From NCBI GenBank assembly GCA_910589055.1, contig CAJURN010000014.1, positions 17,968 through 81,967 of the forward strand: a stretch of DNA of 64,000 nt. The letters are read 5' to 3'. Under the pieces are notes generated by a model that did no database searches, was not told the DNA's origin, and saw only the letters and a list, made by a program, of their open reading frames with translations. The position numbers and the translations under genes are program-made. This DNA comes from an uncultured Muribaculaceae bacterium. GTDB lineage: Bacteria > Bacteroidota > Bacteroidia > Bacteroidales > Muribaculaceae. Below are positions 57,476 through 64,000 of this stretch, piece after piece (within the stretch, counting starts at the first letter, position 1; every line of letters starts with the position of its first letter).

Positions 57476-59079
57476 GCTTCTGATGGCTCGCGCCAGTCGC
57501 CGTTTTCCTTGATGAGGTTGATGAGTTCGGTCACGGCTTCGGCTTCGGGGATGTTTTTCTTCACACATTCCTTGCCTTTGTACAGGCTCACTTTTCCGGC
57601 TGCGGCACCTACGTAGCCGTAGTCGGCATCGGCCATTTCGCCTGGGCCGTTTACGATGCAGCCCATGACGCCGATTTTCAGATGCTTCAGGTGGGAGCAG
57701 GCGCTCTTGACGCGGGTCAGTACCGACGGCAGGTCGAACAGCGTGCGTCCGCATCCGGGGCAGGCTATGAATTCCGTTTTGGAGATACGGGTGCGTGTGG
57801 CCTGGAGTATGCCCAGGGTGAGAGTGCGGTTCTGTTCGGGTGTCAGCGAGGGCGCGTCAAGTATGATTCCGTCGCGGTAGCCTTCGAGCACGAGTGCGCC
57901 AAAGTCGGCGGAGGCGGCAATGAACACGTCAGCTACTTCCATGTTGGCCGGATATGAGAGCTTGATGACTACGGGCGCTCCGGCATCAGGGCCGAGGTCG
58001 ATTGCGTCGATTTGTGAGCGAATGTGGCCTATGCGGTTGTCGTGGGATGATTCAACCACAAGTACTCCGTTGGGCACGTCGGTGAAGTCGATGCCGCCTA
58101 CTGCCGGACGGTTCTCGCCGCCGATTCCGGCCACGCTGCGCGAGGGGCGTCGTGTGCCGTAGGGGCGTGATGGAGCCGTGGCCGGAGCGTCGATGTGCTC
58201 GGCTGCGGCCATGCGGGCAATGTGTGCGGCAAGGCGTCGGGCCTCGGGCAGTTCGGCTTCGGGTGCCTCGCTGAGCGACACGCGTATGGTGTCGCCGAGT
58301 CCGTCGGCGAGCAGTGAGCCTATGCCCACGGCCGATTTGATGCGTCCGTCTTCGGCATCGCCGGCCTCGGTGACGCCGAGGTGGAGGGGATAGCTCATGC
58401 CTTCGGCATCCATGGCCTTGACGAGAAGGCGCACGGTGCGGGTCATCACAACCACGTTGGAGGCCTTGATGGAGATAACCACGTCGGGAAATTCCACTTC
58501 CTTGCAGATGCGCAGGAATTCCATCACGGACTCAACCATGCCTTCGGGGGTGTCGCCGTAGCGGCTCATGATGCGGTCACTGAGCGAGCCGTGGTTGACG
58601 CCGAGACGTATTGCCGTGCCGTGCTCCCGGCACAGTTGCAGGAAGGGGATGAAACGGTCGCGTATGCGCTGTATTTCGGCTGCATATTCCTCGTCGGTGT
58701 AGCTGAGCTGGCGGAATGTGCGGCCAGGGTCAACGAAGTTGCCGGGGTTGATGCGCACTTTCTCCACCACTTCGGCGGCGGCGAAGGCTGCATCGGAGTT
58801 GAAATGTATGTCGGCCACGAGGGGCGTAGTCACGCCCTTGTCCCGCAGTACTTTGCGTATGTTCTCGAGATTGCGTGCATGGGCCACGCCCTGGGCTGTC
58901 AGGCGCACGATGTCGGCCCCGGCTGCGGCAATGCGCAGACACTGTGCTGCGGAAGCCTCGGTGTCGAGCGTAGGGGTGTTTGTCATCGACTGAAGTCGCA
59001 GGGGCTCGTTGCCTCCGAGACGTATGTCGCCCACTTTCACACTGTCGCTCTTGCGGCGGCTATAATTGTATCTGCTCAC
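57472..59079 (-). CDS. ispG: 4-hydroxy-3-methylbut-2-enyl diphosphate synthase
   Basis: A 535-residue Fe-S enzyme of the MEP isoprenoid pathway. The TIM-barrel part opens with VKVGDIRLGGNEPLRLQSMT and contains ADIHFNSDAA and LRINPGN-like VRINPGNFVDPG. The 4Fe-4S part has CPGCGRTLFDLPSVL and GVMGCIVNGPGEMADADYGY. A middle insert (about 280-400) is the extra domain typical of Bacteroidetes and plant IspG; the total is somewhat shorter than the usual 600 or so for that type. It overlaps purE and the M16 gene by 4 bp each. Confidence 0.97.
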   Translation of the reverse strand: MSRYNYSRRKSDSVKVGDIRLGGNEPLRLQSMTNTPTLDTEASAAQCLRIAAAGADIVRLTAQGVAHARNLENIRKVLRDKGVTTPLVADIHFNSDAAFAAAEVVEKVRINPGNFVDPGRTFRQLSYTDEEYAAEIQRIRDRFIPFLQLCREHGTAIRLGVNHGSLSDRIMSRYGDTPEGMVESVMEFLRICKEVEFPDVVISIKASNVVVMTRTVRLLVKAMDAEGMSYPLHLGVTEAGDAEDGRIKSAVGIGSLLADGLGDTIRVSLSEAPEAELPEARRLAAHIARMAAAEHIDAPATAPSRPYGTRRPSRSVAGIGGENRPAVGGIDFTDVPNGVLVVESSHDNRIGHIRSQIDAIDLGPDAGAPVVIKLSYPANMEVADVFIAASADFGALVLEGYRDGIILDAPSLTPEQNRTLTLGILQATRTRISKTEFIACPGCGRTLFDLPSVLTRVKSACSHLKHLKIGVMGCIVNGPGEMADADYGYVGAAAGKVSLYKGKECVKKNIPEAEAVTELINLIKENGDWREPSEA

Positions 59080-59585
59080 TTTACCTGGAATTTGTAATCG
59101 TCGAGGGCGCTGAGTTCTGCGTCGGCTTTGAGTACTTTCTGTTCGAGGGTGCCGAGGTATGCGTTATAGCGTGCGGCCACGGCTTCGTCGCTGAGCGCGA
59201 GGATGCGTACGGCGAGCACGGCGGCGTTCATTCCGGCATTGATTCCAACCGTAGCCACGGGGATGGCGGGGGGCATCTGCACGATGGATGCGAGGGCGTC
59301 GACTCCCGAAAGTGTCGAGGCCACGGGAAGTCCGATGACGGGCAGCGGGGTCAGCGCCGCGATTACTCCCGGCAGGGCTGCGGCCATTCCGGCTGCGGCA
59401 ATGATTACCTTTATTCCTCTTGAAGCCGCTGAGGTGGCGAATTTTTCTACGGCCGCAGGGGTGCGGTGTGCGCTCAGGGCGTGCATTTCAAAAGGAATTT
59501 CCATCTGTTCGAGAAAGTCGGCGGCTTTACGCAGAACCGGCAGGTCGGACGTGCTGCCCATGATAATGCTTACGAGTGGTGTCAT
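59076..59585 (-). CDS. purE: N5-carboxyaminoimidazole ribonucleotide mutase
   Basis: A 169-residue class I PurE that moves CO2 from N5 to C4 of the purine intermediate. VSIIMGSTSDLPVLRKAADF is the N-terminal phosphate-binding region; MHALSAHRTPAAVEKFA holds the active-site His; AAGMAAALPGVIAA and LPVIGLPVASTLSGVDAL complete the signature. It overlaps ispG by 4 bp. Confidence 0.97.
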   Translation of the reverse strand: MTPLVSIIMGSTSDLPVLRKAADFLEQMEIPFEMHALSAHRTPAAVEKFATSAASRGIKVIIAAAGMAAALPGVIAALTPLPVIGLPVASTLSGVDALASIVQMPPAIPVATVGINAGMNAAVLAVRILALSDEAVAARYNAYLGTLEQKVLKADAELSALDDYKFQVK

Positions 59586-59612
59586 TGTGAATTATGCTGG
59601 ATTAGAAGGTGT

Positions 59613-60281
59613 TTAAGCAAATAAAAGAAGTGTGCCGTATTCGATGAAGAATCCGAGCAGGGCGCCTGCCGTTACCTGCATGAGAGTGTGGCGGCCAAGG
59701 ATGATGCGTGAGCTTGCGAGAAGTCCCACAAGGAGTATCGCCCCGGAAATCATTGCAAGAGGGTGGAAGAGAAGTATGTGGTTGGCACCGAGCCAGAATA
59801 CCACTCCGGCAAGTCCGGCCGCGGCTCCGGTGTGGGCGCTGATTTTCCACCAGTGAGTGATAAGCAGCGAAATCAGCGACATCGCGGCGGCGGCAGCGAA
59901 GAAGAGCATGAGCCATCGCGGAGCGTGGAGTGCCGACACATACACGGCAGCGCCGATATAGCACGCTACGGAAGCGAGAAACGGTGCCGTGCGCTGGTGG
60001 CGGTCGGAAATGCTTGTGTCGCTCACCTTGCCCATGCGGATGAGGATGAAGATGAACAGCGTCGGGATGAAAGCCGTGATGAAGGCCACGCCGAGGGTAG
60101 CGCCAAGGCGTATTCCGGCGGGAAGTATGCTCAGCGCGGTCATAGTCATGGCAATCACCATGCCGTAGGTGGGTATGAGTAGCGGCGAGAATACGTCGCT
60201 GAATATCTGTGCGCAACGTCTCAGTCCGGCCGGGACGGCGGGCGTTTCCGTATTTTGCTGTGTCGGTGTATCGTTCATCAT
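59613..60281 (-). CDS. PAP2-like membrane phosphatase
   Basis: A 222-residue protein with about six helices. It resembles the small PAP2 superfamily: SISDRHQRTAPFL for the first basic motif, HWWKISAHTGAAAGLAGVVF with the SxH(S/T)G phosphatase motif, and SSRIILGRHTLMQVTAGALL with the SRxxxxxH motif. It would dephosphorylate a lipid pyrophosphate such as undecaprenyl or phosphatidate; the substrate is not determinable. It is the second gene of the rpoN operon. Confidence 0.85.
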   Translation of the reverse strand: MMNDTPTQQNTETPAVPAGLRRCAQIFSDVFSPLLIPTYGMVIAMTMTALSILPAGIRLGATLGVAFITAFIPTLFIFILIRMGKVSDTSISDRHQRTAPFLASVACYIGAAVYVSALHAPRWLMLFFAAAAAMSLISLLITHWWKISAHTGAAAGLAGVVFWLGANHILLFHPLAMISGAILLVGLLASSRIILGRHTLMQVTAGALLGFFIEYGTLLLFA

Positions 60282-60316
60282 CGTCGGATGTGTTTATGTT
60301 GATAACTCCGCAGGAG

Positions 60317-61771
60317 TCAGAATTGTTTTCTCAATCGCGCCACGGGAATTCCAAGCCTTTCGCGGTACTTTGCCACTGTGCGACGGGCAATGTCGAATCC
60401 TTTGTCTTCGAGGGCATCGCGCAGGGCTTCGTCGCTGAGCGGCTTGTGTTTGTCCTCCGCGTTTATCAGCTTTTCGAGCATCTGCAGGATTTCGTGGCTG
60501 GAGGTGTCGTTGTCGGTCTTCGGGCGCTCGTTGAAGAAGAGTTTGAGCGGATACATGCCATGGGGTGTGAGCACGTATTTTCCGGTTGCGGCACGGGAGA
60601 TTACGGAAATGTCGTTGCCGGTGTCGGCGGCGATGTCGCGCAGAATCATCGGACGTATGTCGGCACGGTCGCCGGATATGAAAAATGCGCTCTGGCGGCG
60701 TACGATAGCTTCCATCACGGCAATGAGCGTGCGGGAGCGCATCTCGAGAAGGCGTATGAATCCTCCGGCTTCCTCGCGCTTGCGGCGCAGGAAGGCCTGG
60801 GCTTCCTGCATGCGCGGATTGGCCGTTGCTGTGGCCGGGTCATCCGCCATGTCGTCGGGCGCGGCGAAACTGCGTTCTATCGCCAGTTCGGGCGTGCGGC
60901 TGAGTAGATTCACGCTGAAACGGTGGCTCTCAGGCTCGTAGTCAACGCTGAAATCGGGGATTATGTGGCGCATGCGGTCGTCGGCGCCGTTGTGCTCGAG
61001 GAGTGCGCCGGGCTTGGGATTCAGGCCGCGTATGAGGTCAAGAGCCTGTTGGAACTCGTCGCTGTCGACGCCGAGGGTGTTGCGGATGCGGTCGAAGTGC
61101 TTTTTTGAAAACAGGTCGAAGTAGTCGGCGATAATCTCGCGTGCGATACGCGAGGTCAGGCTCTGCGGAAGGCGTTCGAGCTGAAGCAGCAGGCAGTCGC
61201 GGAGGTCGACGGCTCCGATTCCGGCTGGTTCGAGGCGACGCACCTCGCGGAACACGCGGCGCACGCGCTCGGTGCCTACATCGTAGCCCTCGGCCACTGC
61301 GAAGTCGTCGGCTATCGCTGCGGGTGAGCGCGTTATGTAGCCGTTGGAATCGAGGTTGCCGATTATGTACGATGCGATGCGGCGGTCGGTGTCGTCAAGG
61401 TCGAACTCAGCCAGGCGGCTCTCAAGCACCGACATCATCGACTCGCCGTCCTCGCTCACTGCAAGCGGTTCGGGGCGTGATTCGCCGTAGGAACTGTTGC
61501 GGGCTTCGAGCCGGTAGGATGGTATGTCGTCGTCGGAACCGTAGTCGGCGAGCTGGAGCTGCTCGGCGGTCTCGTTGAAATCATCGTCGCCAAGTGCGGC
61601 GTCCTGCGAGTGGTCCACTTCCTCCAGTGCGGGATTCTCGTCGAGCTCGCGGCGTACCTCGTCTTCAATTTCGGGCGTAGACATCTCCAGCAGGCGACCG
61701 AAACGCACCTGCTGAGGATTCAGCTTCTGTTGAAGCCGCTGTTGCTGCACCTGTTTTAACGACTCTTTCAT
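60317..61771 (-). CDS. rpoN: RNA polymerase sigma-54 factor
   Basis: A 484-residue sigma factor from the ATG at 61771 (a TTG one codon earlier is unlikely). Region I is Gln- and Leu-rich (VQQQRLQQKLNPQQVRFGRL), followed by an acidic linker. Region III includes RIASYIIGNLDSNGYITRSP and LEPAGIGAVDLRDCLLLQLE; the HTH near 370 is ILRDIAADTGNDISVISRAA; the RpoN box is ARRTVAKYRERLGIP. It directs transcription at -24/-12 promoters with enhancer-binding proteins; none of those is in the window. It heads a five-gene operon. Confidence 0.97.
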   Translation of the reverse strand: MKESLKQVQQQRLQQKLNPQQVRFGRLLEMSTPEIEDEVRRELDENPALEEVDHSQDAALGDDDFNETAEQLQLADYGSDDDIPSYRLEARNSSYGESRPEPLAVSEDGESMMSVLESRLAEFDLDDTDRRIASYIIGNLDSNGYITRSPAAIADDFAVAEGYDVGTERVRRVFREVRRLEPAGIGAVDLRDCLLLQLERLPQSLTSRIAREIIADYFDLFSKKHFDRIRNTLGVDSDEFQQALDLIRGLNPKPGALLEHNGADDRMRHIIPDFSVDYEPESHRFSVNLLSRTPELAIERSFAAPDDMADDPATATANPRMQEAQAFLRRKREEAGGFIRLLEMRSRTLIAVMEAIVRRQSAFFISGDRADIRPMILRDIAADTGNDISVISRAATGKYVLTPHGMYPLKLFFNERPKTDNDTSSHEILQMLEKLINAEDKHKPLSDEALRDALEDKGFDIARRTVAKYRERLGIPVARLRKQF

Positions 61772-61778
61772 CAATCTG

Positions 61779-61786
61779 CAAAATTA
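61779..61786 (-). promoter_or_regulatory. -7 element for the rpoN operon
   Basis: TAATTTTG on the minus strand, ending 7 nt before the ATG at 61771, so the rpoN message would be almost leaderless. Confidence 0.5.
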
Positions 61787-61823
61787 CACATTAATAATTT
61801 ATGAACGGTGCAATTTGGCGGAT

Positions 61824-62333
61824 TTATGTTTTGTTAATTTTTTCGAGGCGCAGCAGATATTCTTTGGCTTGGATTCCTCCGGCGTAACCGGTGAGCTTGC
61901 CTGCGGTGGACACAACGCGGTGGCAGGGAATGAGTATCGACACGGGGTTGGCTCCGCATGCCGTGCCTGCTGCACGAGCGGCGCCGGGCTTCCCGAGCCG
62001 TCGCGCGAGTTCGGCATAGCTCACTACGCTTCCGTAAGGTATGTCTTTCAACTGCTGCCACACGTCCTGGCGGAACGGTGTCCCGACAGGAGCGACAGGC
62101 ACGCTGAATCCGCGGCCTGTGCCTTGGAAGTAGCTGTCGAGTTCGTTGATGACGGTGTGCATCAGGGCTGTGTCCGCTTCCGTTTCGGAAGTGAGTGCGT
62201 CGGGGATAGCCGATGTCAAGGCTTTGATGTGGGCTTTAAAGTGCCGCGAACCTGTCCAATCGCAGAGCCGCACCGCCCCCTCCGAGCACACAATCGTCAG
62301 CTCCCCCACGGGAGTTGTATAAGTCTGTATCAT
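61824..62333 (-). CDS. ogt: Methylated-DNA--protein-cysteine methyltransferase
   Basis: A 169-residue DNA-repair protein that removes alkyl groups from O6-guanine. The N-terminal domain starts MIQTYTTPVGELTIVCSEGA. The C-terminal domain has VPVAPVGTPFRQDVWQQLKD, SYAELARRLGKPGAARAAGT and the active-site ILIPCHRVVSTAGKLTGYAG with the acceptor Cys. It acts once per molecule. It is divergent from the GH28 gene. Confidence 0.95.
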   Translation of the reverse strand: MIQTYTTPVGELTIVCSEGAVRLCDWTGSRHFKAHIKALTSAIPDALTSETEADTALMHTVINELDSYFQGTGRGFSVPVAPVGTPFRQDVWQQLKDIPYGSVVSYAELARRLGKPGAARAAGTACGANPVSILIPCHRVVSTAGKLTGYAGGIQAKEYLLRLEKINKT

Positions 62334-62338
62334 ACCTG

Positions 62339-62375
62339 CAAAGTTATGAAAATTCCATCTTTTTTCGTAATTTTG
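62339..62375. promoter_or_regulatory. Divergent -7 elements for ogt and the GH28 gene
   Basis: Minus strand TAACTTTG (62339-62346) for ogt; plus strand TAATTTTG (62368-62375) for the GH28 gene. The -33 boxes are not clear for either. Confidence 0.5.
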
Positions 62376-62391
62376 GCAAAACCTTAATTCT

Positions 62392-63831
62392 ATGTATATG
62401 AATATATCTCATTTTTTAATATGCAGACCTACGATATTGTCGGTTGCACTTTCTGTAATTGTCTCATTTTCGGGGTTTGCGCAGGTGGCTTCGCTTGCCG
62501 ATTTCGGTATAAATCCCGACGGAGGAAATGTGATCACCAAGGAAATTCAGGCTGCGGTGGATTCGGCGAAAACTTCGGGTTGCAAGGTTCTTGTTTTTCA
62601 GTCGGGAGATTATGTAACAGGTAGTATAACATTGCCTTCCGAATTTGAAATACGCCTTGAAAAAGGGGCGAGACTTCTCGGTAGTGTAAATCCGTATGAT
62701 TACAGAGGATATGCCGATTCACAAAGCATGGATGCGCTTATTTCGTCGGAGGACACGCGTGGAGTAAAGATTTCCGGAGAGGGAATTATTGACGGGCGCG
62801 GGCTTGAGCTTGCTCTCGCCATCGACAGTCTCCACCACACAGGGGTGCGTCCCGACCCGACGTACAACAAGCGGCGCATGCGTCCGTCAATCCGTCCTAA
62901 ACTTCTTGATTTCAAGAATGTTGATGGTTTGAGCGTGGAAGGTGTCAATCTTCGCTCGTCGGCTGCCTGGGGTCTTTCTTTGGATGGCTGCCGCGACGTG
63001 GTGATACGTGATATTGATTTTGAAAACCGCGCTTATTGGAATAATGACGGCATAGATATCGCTGATTGCAGCAATGTGCTTGTGGAGCGATGCAGTATCA
63101 ACTCGGCCGATGATGGCATCGTGTTGAAATCGTTTGATTCCGACGGCGGAAATGACGGAATTATAATCCGCGACTGCGATATATGCAGCAGTTCCTGTGC
63201 TGTCAAGTTCGGAACTGAGTCATTCGGCGGCTTCAGGAATGTGGAGATACGCGATATCCGCGTGCGTGATACCTATCGTTCTGCTATTGCATTGGAGACG
63301 GTCGACGGCGCTGTGCTTGAGAATGTTCTTGTCGATGGAGTCAGCGCTGTAAATACCGGTAATGCGATATTCATGCGTCTGGGACACCGGCGCGGCGAGC
63401 GTCCCGGCGCGTTCCGCAATGTGATTGTGCGCAATCTCACATGTGTGGTGCCATTCGGACGTCCCGACGAGAATTATGACCTTCGCGGGCCCGGCCTCAA
63501 CGTGATTCATAATCCTATTCCGGCGAGCATTACAGGACTCCCTGATGCCAGGGTGCAAAATGTAGTCCTCGAGAATATTGACGTCACCTATCCCGGACGC
63601 GGTACCAAGGGTATGGGCTATATAGGCAAGTACCGTATCTCGGATGTGCCGGAAAACCGCGCCGGCTATCCGGAATACACGATGTTCGGCGAGCTTCCCG
63701 CATGGGGACTTTATGTGCGTCACGCCGATGGTATTACGCTGAAGAACGTGAAGATGCGTGTGTCGGCTCCCGATTACAGGGATGCCCTCGTAGCCGATGA
63801 TGTTACCGGCCTTGAGGGCATCGTTGAATGA
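62392..63831 (+). CDS. Secreted GH28-family (polygalacturonase-like) parallel beta-helix protein
   Basis: A 479-residue secreted protein with a hydrophobic N-terminus (RPTILSVALSVIVSFSGFAQ). The beta-helix shows GH28 motifs: KISGEGIIDGRG, YWNNDGIDIADC (NTD variant), NSADDGIVLKSF with the DD pair, then KFGTESFGGFRNVEIRDIRV where classical polygalacturonases have GHG, and AIALET where they have RIK. The Asp pair is kept, the His is not. It may cut pectin-type or modified galacturonans, or other glycans. Starts at 62392 or 62398 are both possible. No other pectin genes are near. Confidence 0.82.
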   Translation: MYMNISHFLICRPTILSVALSVIVSFSGFAQVASLADFGINPDGGNVITKEIQAAVDSAKTSGCKVLVFQSGDYVTGSITLPSEFEIRLEKGARLLGSVNPYDYRGYADSQSMDALISSEDTRGVKISGEGIIDGRGLELALAIDSLHHTGVRPDPTYNKRRMRPSIRPKLLDFKNVDGLSVEGVNLRSSAAWGLSLDGCRDVVIRDIDFENRAYWNNDGIDIADCSNVLVERCSINSADDGIVLKSFDSDGGNDGIIIRDCDICSSSCAVKFGTESFGGFRNVEIRDIRVRDTYRSAIALETVDGAVLENVLVDGVSAVNTGNAIFMRLGHRRGERPGAFRNVIVRNLTCVVPFGRPDENYDLRGPGLNVIHNPIPASITGLPDARVQNVVLENIDVTYPGRGTKGMGYIGKYRISDVPENRAGYPEYTMFGELPAWGLYVRHADGITLKNVKMRVSAPDYRDALVADDVTGLEGIVE

Positions 63832-63864
63832 TATGTCAGGCCGCGGGGGCCGTGGGTGTGTCGG

Positions 63865-64000
63865 TTAGTCGATGGGCTCGTCGGCTTTGTAGCCGCCCAT
63901 TTCGCGGATTGCGTTCTTGAGCATCACGTACTGCTGGAAGAGGTGGTTTACAGGCACTTCGTCCTTGGTGTAGTCGTGCATCGGGCTCTTGAGGAAGAAG
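63865..64000 (-). CDS. C-terminal end of an unidentified protein (cut off by window edge)
   Basis: On the minus strand the frame ends PMHDYTKDEVPVNHLFQQYV, MLKNAIREMGGYKADEPID and TAA (stop at 63865-63867). About 45 residues are inside the window, hydrophilic and helical. I do not recognise the family from this stretch. The codon use matches the neighbouring real genes and no stop interrupts it. Confidence 0.6.
   Translation of the reverse strand, partial: FFLKSPMHDYTKDEVPVNHLFQQYVMLKNAIREMGGYKADEPID

Overview
The window looks like chromosome from an anaerobic gut member of the Bacteroidales, most likely Muribaculaceae-like. The grounds are: Bacteroidetes-type promoters (-7 TAnnTTTG with -33 TTTG/TTG about 19-20 nt upstream) before most transcription units; lipoproteins and secreted proteins ending in a T9SS-like C-terminal tail; a full Rnf complex; pyruvate:ferredoxin oxidoreductase; the rpsU-xerC-raiA locus; and an oxalyl-CoA pathway. 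I place the family by gene content only, not by a database search.

Layout. 1-6.6 kb: a cut-off secreted protein gene, lptD, a TM2 protein, an MFS exporter and a CBM48/esterase. 6.7-12.1 kb: a seven-gene rseC-rnfBCDGEA operon behind a promoter with a 24-bp palindrome. 12.1-18.7 kb: YraN, M24 aminopeptidase, gamma-carbonic-anhydrase-like protein, rpsU-xerC-raiA, a secreted YD-repeat-like protein and a small unknown gene. 18.8-24.9 kb is the accessory core: an AT-rich kinase-fold orphan flanked by a remnant of the preceding gene, then a long structured leader and an eight-gene operon. That operon holds two Cys-every-fourth-residue (CXXX) peptides with twin-arginine signals, a radical SAM/SPASM maturase, a second SPASM-like maturase, a Sec-exported protein with DnaJ-type CxxCxGxG fingers, a small accessory protein, and a private TatA/TatC pair. 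25-37.2 kb: prolyl oligopeptidase, a lipoprotein, two MBL-fold hydrolases, the aspS-nif3-zinc ribbon operon, the housekeeping tatA-tatC with a DAACS symporter, and fabD. 37.5-42.7 kb: two secreted paralogue-type proteins and a GH20 hexosaminidase. 43-50.8 kb: oxalate cluster frc-oxc-AEC transporter followed by nifJ. 51-55.8 kb: rplS, a zeta-toxin-like kinase with a small partner, a 997-residue surface lipoprotein and an XRE regulator. 56.2-61.8 kb: the rpoN-PAP2-purE-ispG-M16 operon. 61.8-64 kb: ogt, a GH28-family protein and a cut-off gene.

How genes work together. The strongest candidate for an unusual system is 19.6-24.9 kb: a radical-SAM peptide (RiPP) pathway whose Cys-rich products would be modified in the cytoplasm and exported, probably folded or cross-linked, by their own Tat translocase, while a second ordinary Tat pair sits at 35.1-36.2 kb. 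The gene families resemble those NCBI names CXXX-repeat peptide maturase and modification proteins (recalled, not searched). I know of no experimental work on the product. The oxalate cluster has the same three functions as E. coli yfdW-yfdU-yfdV plus a ferredoxin-linked oxidoreductase, which together with Rnf fits anaerobic energy metabolism. No tRNA, rRNA, CRISPR array, insertion sequence or intact phage was seen.
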